The notes under the pieces: generated by a model
Seen by the model: only the letters and a program-made list of their open reading frames with translations
The model's database searches: none
Told to the model about the DNA's origin: nothing
Translations under genes and position numbers: made by a program
Assembly (NCBI GenBank): GCA_028023455.1
Contig: JAQFVV010000152.1
Coordinates: 2,046,001 to 2,110,000, forward strand
DNA from: Epiperipatus broadwayi
Lineage: Eukaryota > Onychophora > Udeonychophora > Euonychophora > Peripatidae
Direction: 5' to 3'
Length of the DNA: 64,000 nucleotides
Part shown: in pieces, positions 13,845 through 24,072 of the stretch
Layout: each line of letters starts with the position of its first letter
Numbering within the stretch: the first letter of the stretch is position 1

Positions 13845-14413
13845 TATCAGTAAACTTCCTCAAAAAACAAAAACATTAAAAAAAAAAAAAACTTTACTTA
13901 GTGTTAGTAATTAATTACGTTACACAAATTGATTACAGTATATATGAAAATTTTAAAAGGACAAAACTTTTTTTTAAAAGACAAAACAGTAATTACATAC
14001 AAATATAATGATAAAAAAAATGTTGACTGTTGATTCCTTATTACCAGCTAAATTTCTGCCCCCTCCCTTCCAAGTTTCATTTCTCCTATCTTTTACCATT
14101 TCTTAGGCAAGTTGAACTATTAGATTTTAGTTTAACAAGACTTTTTAAAAAAAATCTATGATTTAGATTTATTATTACGTTTTATTTATTACTTTTTATT
14201 CCTCGTATTTCTCTTTACATATGCGCAATTTTTCTTACTGGCAGCACTTTTTACACAAAATTCATAACTTTATATAATATAAACAATATATTCTGATTTC
14301 AGAAAAAATATTACGGGCTTCATTTATTTTTAACATTCTCAGGGCACTCGTGTTTATTCAAGATAGGAAATTTCAGCATCAATTCCCCTTCTCAGGGTCA
14401 ATCTCTGAGGTAA

Positions 14414-14432
14414 GGCCACACTTGGGACGCCA
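14414..14432 (-). promoter_or_regulatory. Primer-binding-site-like sequence 2
   Basis: The minus strand reads TGGCGTCCCAAGTGTGGCC, two bases after a 19-nt LTR-end remnant (14,435-14,453, ending ATCGTTATA on the minus strand). A TGG start is expected for pairing with the CCA end of a primer tRNA. The primer tRNA was not identified. Confidence 0.55.
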
Positions 14433-14452
14433 ATTATAACGATCCAAACGAA

Positions 14453-14470
14453 GCCCCATGTTGGGCGCCA
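14453..14470 (-). promoter_or_regulatory. Primer-binding site of LTR2
   Basis: The minus strand reads TGGCGCCCAACATGGGGC, two bases (AC) after the LTR2 end CGTTACA. This is the form of PBS seen in many gypsy-type elements (TGGCGCCC...). It marks the LTR2 3' edge and the transcription direction (minus strand). Confidence 0.75.
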
Positions 14471-14472
14471 GT

Positions 14473-16674
14473 TGTAACGATCCGGAGAAAGGAGACTTAC
14501 TTTATCTGCACTACGGGGCGCCATCTAGGCATTTGAACCTAGAAAAATTTATAAAGTAGGCAGATACGTAAGTCAAAAAAAAAAATTTTTTTTTTTTAAA
14601 TTTTGATTCCGGTCGTTAGCCCATGTCACTAGCTCAGTGGAATAGCAGAGATTTAATAAGATAATCTAAGAGTATATATAAAAAAAGGAATAAAATAAGC
14701 CACTGCCAGTAATTAACATACAAACATTTATTTATGCACATATATATAAGATTTAAAATTATTTTAGTATTAGTTTTACATTTTAACATTATTTTTAACT
14801 TTGGTTTTTGACTTTAATTTACCTTTAATTACTATTACATTCTGATTTTTCATTTTAATTAAGTTCGCACAGATGGGATTATAAAAGCTTGTTATAATAA
14901 GTTGCTATAGATCGGTTACATAGATTACACGGTTAAAAACATTCCAAAGTAAGCATAAGCGATCAAAATATAAAATTATTGATTACTGACAATTGCGGAG
15001 GGAAATTTATATGTAACCCAATAGTATTCACCATAAGATACTTGCATTGTCACCAATAACTTAAAAGACATCCGAATAAATACATTTTAGATACTCACCG
15101 TGAGGTATCATTATTTATCGAATGTCTATATATTCCGATCAAATATGAAAACGCAAAACATAGTTAACCGATAAACAATCCATGCAAGCGTCTATAAACA
15201 ACTTAAATTTAATGCATTTTTATTTAGAATCGAGTCTGAATACTACATAGATTTGCATTGAAATTAAAAATATTCTATCCCTATTTAACCTTAGGCTAAA
15301 ATTTGCAGTCAAACTGGCATCAATCCATCTGATACATCGATGTATTCAATGTAATACGAAATACGGCAGCACCAAAAGAATTAAGAAAAGACATTGACTC
15401 TCAATCAGATAGGAATATTACATCTATCTAACGAGAAGAACAATAAAAAAAAACTCCATAGAAAGGAACTGCGTTCTCCGTCTTATAATTCCTTCCATAA
15501 GCAAACGGGTGAGTGCGGCGTATATATAAACGATTCTGCCCGTAGCGAATCTCCGATTACATCTACTAACTACATCAATATATCCAATCCATTGACCCAA
15601 TCTAACAATGACATAAATAACCCAAGATTACCCTCCCCTAATATAACTTTACAAATCTATACAGCCATTCACGCCCGACTTAAGTTTATCATTTTTATAA
15701 TTAATTTAACGGAAAACAAAAATCATAATAAAACTTAAAGAACAAAAAATAAATAAATGGAAATGATTTTACAAAATAAATACATTAAATAAAATTATAA
15801 CTAATTAATAAATAATGTTGGTCAGATAGAATAATATTGCAATCATTTAAATCTGGAAAAGTTTTTAATTTACTGTTCATAAATTTTAAAGTTCTTACGG
15901 TTATTTAAATAGTTCATCTTCATATATTCCTTGCCGTTTGAACGTGAATTCCCACATCGTCCGAAGATTGGTATCCTGTTGGCCGATTTATTTATCCATC
16001 CGGAGATTTTTTAGTGTAGTTGGTCCTCAATGTAGAAACAATGGCTCATTTTTCTTCCTTTCTTAGCAGAACTGAAGGGATTGAAGCTGTGCGTCTTTTT
16101 CAATCCCCTCAGCACTAACACCTAGCTGTTACATTGTAATAATCATCAATAACTAGTCACTAATTAATAATTTCCAAATTTTCCTTTTATACGTATTCGA
16201 AGGATTGACTTAACATTACGTCATCGATGAGATGATCCTTTTCGTTGAGGTCCGATTCCATAGGGATTTCTTCTTATTTGCTAACAGTTTCTATTGTTTT
16301 CTTATCTGACCAGTATTTTTACATTTAACTGCCGAAGGCTGGTTTACATTTAACTAATTAACAATCATTTCCATTTCTGATTAATTAACCTGTTTTCCAA
16401 ATCAAAAATATATTTAAAGATAAATTTAAAGATATAATTTCATCTCCAAATCTTTTTAAAATTTAGTTTTAAAATACTTTTTCTTTAATAAAGTTTTATT
16501 TTAATAATTTTTCATTATCTGTGCGATTTAATTAATATATAAGAGTTTAAAATGATATTTAATTTCAATTTTTAATTCTTAAAGAAAATTTTTAAATGCG
16601 AACTTTTTAATTTACTTTCATGTTTAATAAATTAAAAAAAAAAAAAAATGTAACGAACGTCTATGCTCGTTACA
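14473..16674 (-). repeat. LTR2, full-length copy of the TGTAACG LTR family
   Basis: On the minus strand it begins TGTAACGAGCATAGACG (16,674) and ends CTCCGGATCGTTACA (14,473), 2,202 bp. Shared landmarks with LTR1 and the 49-kb LTR include AAGTTCGCA near the start, the TTGAC/CTAACACAA-rich centre, GTATCTGCCTACTTTATAAA, and CTAGGTTCAAATGCCTAG followed by ATGGCGCC near the end. A TATA-like or AATAAA function was not assigned. The segment is followed by a PBS, as a 5' LTR would be, yet preceded by sequence also found before LTR3, as a 3' LTR would be. Confidence 0.75.
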
Positions 16675-17813
16675 TATCAGTAAAGTTACTTAAAAAAAAT
16701 GATCAAAAAAAAAATATATTTTACTTAGGGTTAGTAATTACGGTACACGATTGACGAAGACATTTACAAAACATCCGGTTAATAATTTTACAAAAAGACT
16801 ATATACAAAAAGAAAAAGAAAATGTTGACCATCGCTTTCTCCGGATCGTTACAACTGGCTTTCCCAATCTGGGGCCGATCTTTAATAAACCACAAATACC
16901 CTGAGCAAATTTTGTCAAAATGAAATATTTTTATTTGTTTACATAAAGTCGTATACTTTAAATCTGATAAAAGCACTGCCAGAAAGAAATAGCATATATT
17001 AAACACGAGAAAGTATAAATAATTCTAAACTGTATTTCGTTAAAAAGAAAGTCAAAAGGTTGCGATTGATATGTTTTTTTTGTTGTTGTAATATAAATTA
17101 TACTTTAATGTGTATAGGTGCGCACAGCCACGTAAGTTTATGATCGAAATGTAGTGCCTTACGATGAGTACCTTTGGGAATTACTTCAGTGTAACCCTAT
17201 GTATGCATTTCAATCAGTCATAAATAAGTTGGTGGTGTTTATAATTGTGCGGCAAATAGACACATTTAAACCCATTATTTCTTAAAACATATTTATCTCA
17301 ATGCAACCTTATTTAAATAAATAATTTATAAAATTTGCTTGTCATGCCGTGTGTAAAAATAAAATGGATTAAAAAAAAAAAAAGTTAGAACTCTGGTCAG
17401 GAGGAGGTGAACGTAAATGGTCCTTGGAAAGCGATGGTCAACATTTTCTTATGTAACAGTCAAGTTTGTACATTCGCGTAACAGAATTCAGAATCCAAGC
17501 AAAAGAGACCGAAGCTGACCAGACTAGGACTGTAACATCCCGAATCCGACCGCACTTCAACTCGTAAACCAGGATTCCAAGACTCACGACCTTACGAATG
17601 ACCACCTTGAAATTACACGTAGTATATCTCTTTCCACACGGCCGACATAGGTCACGGAGAAGCAATGAGACTCTGATAATTAAAAGAAAGGTTCTTAATT
17701 GACTAAAATATCACTAATTTAATTTAACTTAATGCATAGTTTTCACATATATAGACTATAAAGGATAATTAGAATTGGATTGAATTAAATCAATAACGAG
17801 ACAGAGAACGAAA
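16675..17813. other. Rearranged LTR-element leader, partly inverted
   Basis: In the plus orientation, 16,841-16,853 is an LTR end (CCGGATCGTTACA), followed by AC and a degenerate PBS (TGGCTTTCCCAATCTGGGGC, 16,856-16,875). After this comes leader-like sequence (ACCCTGAG, GCACTGCCAGAAAG), which also occurs in the opposite orientation at 14,220-14,370. A 23-bp inverted pair (GAAAATGTTGACCATCGC at 16,818 and its complement at about 17,429) borders this piece. The rest, 17,450-17,813, is more GC-rich unique sequence with no recognised coding. It is the sequence following the left arm of the large inverted repeat. Confidence 0.5.
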
Positions 17814-19532
17814 TACATTAAATTAATTATATATTTATTTACAACTCATAGCTATATCACTTATTTACAATAGCATTCAGCGTAGAATGTACAAACATTT
17901 GGTAATTCAAAATCACTTTCCACAAGTAATCATTAAATTTCATAGATGAGTTTAACATGTGCCCATCTTAGGAATTGTTTACAATTGATACATAATTAAT
18001 CACTACGTTATGTCTATAAATCTCGATAAGCCAAATCCTATTACATTTGTGGCTGGTATATAAATAATTATATTAAACTTTGATCATGGATTTATTTACT
18101 AAAATACCCAATATACTTTAATAACGAGCGCATAAACCAGCTCAAGTAATGATCGATCGAACATGGCTTTCGAGAGAAAATTTCAGAATGCTGAAAGCGT
18201 TATATAAAGGTGGGAGAGTTGGCTGAAATAAGATTTTACCAATGCGCTATGGCACAGGTAAACAATAATAGGAAAAGTCGCTCTGTGGATGGATGAAATA
18301 ACTTCAGGGTTCTTGCGACAAATGCCGGTACCCTGTAACCGATCGCAATGCTGCGTGAAAAGGAACATTTGTGTTCAGGAATGGCGGGGGTCTTACGTGC
18401 TAACCTGGCCTTGGCTCAGGCTTCGCTACCGCTCTACCCTATAAGAGAAGATGTGCTGGCAACGCCGTGGCTCCATCTTAAGATACATATATTACGTATA
18501 GCAGCAAAACGAGAATAATTTTATAAAATAAGATCACATCCGCCAAGCAAAGAATAGTATATTTCATACTATGAAATACGAGTTAATAGCATATTAGCTC
18601 TATCAAATTGGGACCAACTCTTGCGTAGCCTGATAATAAATGTCTATGCTACTAAAGGGAATATTATTACATCTGTACTTTGACATGTTCGATCTATTAA
18701 GTTACTTATAGATAATAAATATTTAAGGAGGGAAAGTATATTTCTATGGACTTAAGAATTTAAATGTCAAATATACTTATAAATACGATCAATGTTAAAT
18801 TTAATTCTAAATAAACTTATAAGGTTAAGTTTTTAACTGGTTGATTATAAAAGAGCCACATTTCACATATTAAATCATTTAAATAAAAAAATAGGATTTC
18901 GAAACAGCGCAGAAAGTTGATGCTATAAATAAATTACGCGAAGATTTTCAAATAATATCTTCTTAAAACACAAAAATAAGTGCCTACTGTTTTGAAATAT
19001 TGGCATATAAAATATAATAAGCATTTAAAATAAACAAAGAAATATAGACACAACCGCAGTGATATAACTTTAAACCAAACACATAATGCACTTTAAATGA
19101 AAGGAAAATACAAATAAGTCAGACCATTTAAACCCCAACACATCAAATCCTGGACAGCAATTGACACACCAAACCACCAAATGGATCTCAAGCTTTGATT
19201 ACACCCAGCTTTATCATTCTTTTAAAAGGAAAGCCAGCCAACCCAGACAGATACTACTACATTTAGAATTACACAGAATTACACAGAATTACACAGAACT
19301 ACACAGAGCTCTGTGGCCCGAAAAACAAAACGGTACCGGCATGACCTATCCGCAAGCCCTCGGCTGCTGGTTTGGTTTAGTTTGACTGGGTGGCATCATC
19401 TTTCCCATTATGTTAGGCTCGTCTCTTCTATCGGCATGATGGTGGTTTAGGCATTTCGACGAGAGAAACCCCGTTCTCCCGCGGAGTCACAGCAACAAGA
19501 TGCCCGCTTTTAGCCGGACATGTTCAAATTAA
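17814..19532 (-). repeat. Left arm of 1.7-kb inverted repeat (transcript-like unit, minus strand)
   Basis: The reverse complement of 20,254-21,947 over its full length. In transcript sense (minus strand) it starts TTAATTTGAACATGTCCGG, passes a GC-rich leader (GTGACTCCGCGGGAGAACGG), and ends AATAAATATATAATTAATTT then AATGTA. It has no poly(A) tail, and the sequence beyond (TTTCGTTCTCTG) is ordinary. Arm identity is about 99% except for the block 19,073-19,368, where this arm has G at about 43 sites at which the other has A (sense strand). This arm also has about 25 extra bases of a TTCTGTGTAA tandem repeat near 19,265-19,300. No protein family recognised. The longest shared frame (61 codons) has no motif. 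Confidence 0.95.
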
Positions 19533-20253
19533 TATAGTTTTATATTATTTAAGTTAAGAGTAAATTATTAATTTTGTTGTTTAATATTGTAATTTCGTAT
19601 GTGGATATATAATCTGTGCTATATAGAAGAAAGACATGATTTAAAATATGTAAAAGCCGTTATCGAAAAATACTATTAAATGTTTCTTTAAAATTGTTAA
19701 AAGATTTCTTGTTTAAATATATTTCAGAGAAAAGTTTCTCGAAAATATATTTAAAATCTATATCAAAATATGTTTGCAAATTATTTTTAATAAATATGTT
19801 AAAAATGTTTTCGTTTTAAAAAAAAATGTTAAAAGGTTGTTTTTAAAGAGAAAGAGTTTCTATTATATGTAAGATTAAAAATAAAAGCTGGTCAAGTAAT
19901 TAAAAGATTTTTGATTGTAAACAAGTGTCATTAACGACCACACCTGGAATTCGTAAAAAGTAAAACTAGTTCAAAATTTACTAATTAAAATCTCCTTAGA
20001 TAAGATTTAAGTTATTTTAAAATCTAAATTGGACAATTGTTTGCAACGAAAAATCTTAATTATAATAATAACTTATGGAATGTTTCTAACATAAGTTATC
20101 GAAGATCTGAATTATAAATTGAAAAACACTTAATTAAATTCCTGAGTCTTGAGGTGGGAGATTCCGATAAGGAAAGCATATAAATACTCTGTATTTTTAA
20201 CAAGAGAGGACAGCCATATTGTTAGTGAGAGTTGTAGCCAGTATTCACAATTG
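19533..20253. other. Spacer of the inverted repeat with promoter-like sequence
   Basis: 721 bp of AT-rich single-copy sequence separating the two arms. Near its right end, GCATATAAATACTCTG (20,178-20,193) is a TATA-box-like site about 65 bp before the right arm. It is followed by the higher-complexity ACAGCCATATTGTTAGTGAG. This could be the promoter and 5' end of the transcription unit copied in the right arm, but TATA-like words are common in such DNA. Confidence 0.4.
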
Positions 20254-21947
20254 TTAATTTGAACATGTCCGGCTAAAAGCGGGCATCTTGTTGCTGTGAC
20301 TCCGCGGGAGAACGGGGTTTCTCTCGTCGAAATGCCTAAACCACCATCATGCCGATAGAAGAGACGAGCCTAACATAATGGGAAAGATGATGCCGCCCAG
20401 TCAAACTAAACCAAACCAACAGCCAAGAACTTGCAGATAAATCATACCGGTACCGTTTTATTTTTCAAACCACAGAGCTCTGTGTAATTCTGTGTAAATG
20501 TAAATAATATCTATATAAGTTAGCTAACTTTCCTTTTAAAATAATGATAAAGCTAAATGTAATCAAAACTTAAAATCCATTTAATAGTTTAATATGTCAA
20601 TTGCTATCCAAAATTTAATGTGTTACAGTTTAAATAATCTGACTTATTTATATTTTCCTTTCATTTAAAGTGCATTATGTGTTTAGTTTAAAGTTATATC
20701 ACTGCGGTTGTGTCTATATTTCTTTGTTTATTTTAAATGCTTATTATATTTTATATGCCAATATTTCGAAACAGTAGGCACTTATTTTTATGTTTTAAGA
20801 AGATATTATTTGAAAATCTTCGCGTAATTTATTTATAGCGTCAACTTTCTGCGCTGTTTCGAAATCCTATTTTTTTATTTAAATGATTTAATATGTGAAA
20901 TGTGGCTCTTTTATAATCAACCAGTTAAAAACTTAACCTTATAAGTTTATTTAGAATTAAATTTAACATTGATCGTATTTATAAGTATATTTGACATTTA
21001 AATTCTTAAGTCCATAGAAATATACTTTCCCTCCTTAAATATTTATTATCTATAAGTAACTTAATAGATCGAACATGTCAAAGTACAGATGTAATAATAT
21101 TCCCTTTAGTAGCATAGACATTTATTATCAGGCTACGCAAGAGTTGGTCCCAATTTGATAGAGCTAATATGCTATTAACTCGTATTTCATAGTATGAAAT
21201 ATACTATTCTTTGCTTGGCGGATGTGATCTTATTTTATAAAATTATTCTCGTTTTGCTGCTATACGTAATATACGTATCTTAAGATGGAGCCACGGCGTT
21301 GCCAGCACATCTTTTCTCTTATAGGGTAGAGCAGTAGCGAAGCCTGAGCCAAGGCCAGGTTAGCACGTAAGACCCCCGCCATTCCTGAACACAATGTTCC
21401 TTTTCACGCAGCATTGCGATCGGTTACAGGGTACCGGCATTTGTCGCAAGAACCCTGAAGTTATTTCATCCATCCACAGAGCGACTTTTCCTATTATTGT
21501 TTACCTGTGCCATAGCACATTGGTAAAATCTTATTTCAGCCAACTCTCCCACCTTTATATAACGCTTTCAGCATTCTGAAATTTTCTCTCGAAAGCCATG
21601 TTCGATCGATCATTACTTGAGCTGGTTTATGCGCTCGTTATTAAAGTATATTGGGTATTTTAGTAAATCAATCCATGATCAAAGTTTAATATAATTATTT
21701 ATATACCAGCCACAAATGTAATAGGATTTGGCTTATCGAGATTTATAGACATAACGTAGTGATTAATTATGTATCAATTGTAAACAATTCCTAAGATGGG
21801 CACATGTTAAACTCATCTATGAAATTAAATGATTACTATGTGAAGTGATTTTGAATTACCAAATGTTTGTACATTCTACGCTGAATGCTATTGTAAATAA
21901 GTGATATAGCTATGAGTCGTAAATAAATATATAATTAATTTAATGTA
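20254..21947 (+). repeat. Right arm of inverted repeat, polyadenylated transcript-like copy
   Basis: The plus strand is the sense strand of the unit. It starts TTAATTTGAACATGTCCGG and ends AATTAATTTAATGTA directly followed by 14 A residues (21,947-21,960). The canonical AATAAA at 21,922-21,927 sits 20 bases before the tail. No introns differ between the arms. A poly(A) tail at exactly the point where the left arm stops matching suggests that this copy came through a processed RNA. The tail abuts CAAT plus the LTR1 end, that is, the first two PBS bases and the 2-nt spacer. No reading frame of note. It may be a long non-coding transcript or part of an unrecognised retroelement. Confidence 0.9.
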
Positions 21948-21960
21948 AAAAAAAAAAAAA
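21922..21960 (+). terminator. Poly(A) signal and genomic A-tail
   Basis: AATAAA at 21,922-21,927, a 20-bp gap, then A(14) ending at 21,960, immediately before the LTR/PBS junction. The layout is that of a cleaved and polyadenylated mRNA 3' end copied into DNA. Confidence 0.75.
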
Positions 21961-21964
21961 CAAT

Positions 21965-24072
21965 TATAACGATCCAAACGAAGTGGGAGATCGCATCGCA
22001 CCGCACCGCACTACCAAAGGGCGCCATCTAGGCATTTGAGCCTAGAAAAATTTATAAAGTAGGCAGATACGCGCTGTTAGGATTCCACTTTATTTAAATA
22101 TTCCGATCGTTAGCCCAAGTCACTAGCTCAGCGGAGATGCAGAGATAATAAAATATAAATTGTATATCTTAAATATAAGAGAATAAAAGCCACTGCCAGA
22201 AATTAACACAGAAAAATATTTATTTACGCACATATAAAATCATTCTAAATTCAAGGAATAAGTTTAACATTTAGATTTTTATCTTAATTTTTAATTTTAC
22301 ATTTAAAATAGCTTGCTATAATGTTTAATATTTTATTTAGAGGGTCGAGTATGAATGGACTACATAGGTCTGCATTTGAAAGGAAAATATTCTTCCCTGA
22401 TTTAACCTTAGGCAACAAATTTCGCAATCAACTGGCGCCAATCCATCTGATACATTCATGTATTCAATGTAGCATGATACGACAACACAAAATACTATAT
22501 TGTCAGGAATGTACATCTGAACAATAAGTAGAAATAGAGAAGACATTGACTCTCCACCAACAGGAATGTGACATCTGTGGGCAAGTAGATCAATAAACTA
22601 AAAACTCCATAGGAATGGACTGCGGTCTTCTGCCGACTTACAAACCCATCCATAGGCAAACAGAGGGTGTGTGGCGTATATCTATAATCCTGCCCGTAGC
22701 GGATCTCATACTACATTCTACTAATTACACAAATATATCCAATCCATTGAACCAATTCAACTACGAAATGAATAACCTAAGATTACCCTCCCTTAATACA
22801 ACTTTACAAAACTATATAGCCATTCGCGCCCGACTTAATTTTAACATTTGTATACGTTCGCACAGATTTGTTTAAAAATGTTGGGTATAGATCGATTACA
22901 TAGATTCCACGGTCAAAAACATTTCAAAATAAACATAAACGATCAAAATACAAAATTATTGATACCGACAATCGCAGAGGGAAACTTATAAGTAACCCAA
23001 TAGTATTCACCATAAGATACTTGCGTTGTCACCAATAACTTAAAAGACATCCGAATAAATACATTTTAGATACTCACCGTAAGGTATCATTATTTATCGA
23101 AGGTCTATATATTTTGATCAAATATGAAAACCAAAATATAATTAACCACAAACGAATCCATGCAAGCGTCTATAAACAACTTAAATTTCATACATTTAAA
23201 ATTTAAACAATAAATAATTTATACAATTAAAATAAATGGAAATGATTTTTTTTATCAATAACAAACATATAAAATTAGACATCAATTGATTTTAAACTTA
23301 AAGGTCAAATAGAAACTCCATTTTAACATTTAAATTGCTTTCACGAAAGTTCTTAATTATTTAAAAAAATTTTTTAAGTTCATTGTTAACAGCTTACGGA
23401 AGAAGAGTCCAGGTTCTTGTTTTTCCACGGAGTCCTTGTTTGAAACCCGGTCAGATGTTCCGGAGGTAGCATTAGCTGGTTCCTTTCGGTATCACAATCA
23501 GTTCATTTTTTAAAATAGAGAGAGAGTGTGTGATATTGCGTCTCTATCACCACTCTCAAAACAAACAGCTGGAACTGCCCAATACTCAATATTTCTCCTT
23601 TTTATATTATCCACAAGGATTCACTGAACAAAACGTCACTAATCTGTTTTTTCGTTATGGTCCGGGCCAAGGCTTAGTGCTTCCATTTGTCAAGCTAAAA
23701 TCTCTTTCTTCTCTTATCTAACTTTCCATCTGACTTTTTAATTAAACAGCTTTTAGATAATTAATAAACAATCATTTCCTTTTATAGATTACAGGAATTA
23801 ATTAATACCTGTTTTTATTTTAACTTACGTTATTTTTTTATTAAAATATTTTTATATTTCAATCTTGTATTTTTTTATTTAAAAAAAAAAACATTCAAAT
23901 ACCTTTTTTTTTTGTTTATGAAAAAAAAAAATATTTTTAAAGTTTAACATCTGTGCGAATGTATACACGTTTAACAATGTTTTAATTTTAGCGTTTAGTT
24001 TTTTACTTTTATTTGCGAACTTTTAAGTTTTTATTTTAAATTAATGTAATGACATATTTATATATCGTTACA
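21965..24072 (-). repeat. LTR1, full-length copy of the TGTAACG LTR family
   Basis: 2,108 bp. The minus strand starts TGTAACGATATATAAATATG at 24,072 and ends TTCGTTTGGATCGTTATA at 21,965, followed by AT and TG (the first PBS bases) before the T-run of the inserted transcript copy. It aligns with LTR2, LTR3 and the solo LTR at 49.1 kb. An inner segment has CACCGCACCGCACTACC near the end and CTAGGCTCAAATGCCTAG. Small open frames inside (for example 22,321-22,527) have no motif and are not called. Confidence 0.85.

Larger units (their letters stand above)
13845..14472 (-). other. Short internal region between LTR2 and LTR3
   Basis: About 630 bp without coding capacity. The part at 13,845-14,035 shares order and words (ACTTAGTGTTAGTAATTA, AATGTTGAC) with 16,675-16,830 next to LTR2. 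A purine-rich minus-strand run GGAAGGGAGGGGGCA (14,057-14,071) looks like a polypurine tract but is not adjacent to the LTR3 start. The right end carries two PBS-like sequences. The part around 14,220-14,370 resembles 16,880-17,030 in the opposite orientation, which I read as a shared 5' leader. Confidence 0.55.
12959..24072 (-). mobile_element. Compound LTR-retroelement nest (three LTR copies)
   Basis: Read on the minus strand: LTR1 (24,072-21,965), a 5.3-kb internal block containing the large inverted repeat, LTR2 (16,674-14,473), a 0.6-kb internal block with two primer-binding-site-like sequences, and a truncated LTR3 (13,844-12,959). The LTRs share TGTAACG starts, ATCGTTA(C/T)A ends and long internal homology. 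No gag, protease, RT or integrase was seen, so any copy here is non-autonomous. The order LTR-internal-LTR-internal-LTR is what recombination between elements, or repeated insertion, would leave. An alternative reading of the LTR2 boundaries is given in the findings. Confidence 0.7.

Noticed and set aside
14057-14071. Polypurine tract directly defining LTR3
   Set aside because: The purine run is more than 200 bp from the LTR3 start, whereas a working tract should abut it. Listed only as a possible relic.
18183-21579. Identical 61-codon frames in both arms of the inverted repeat
   Set aside because: Short, no motif, identical simply because the arms are copies, and surrounded by stops. No evidence of coding selection.
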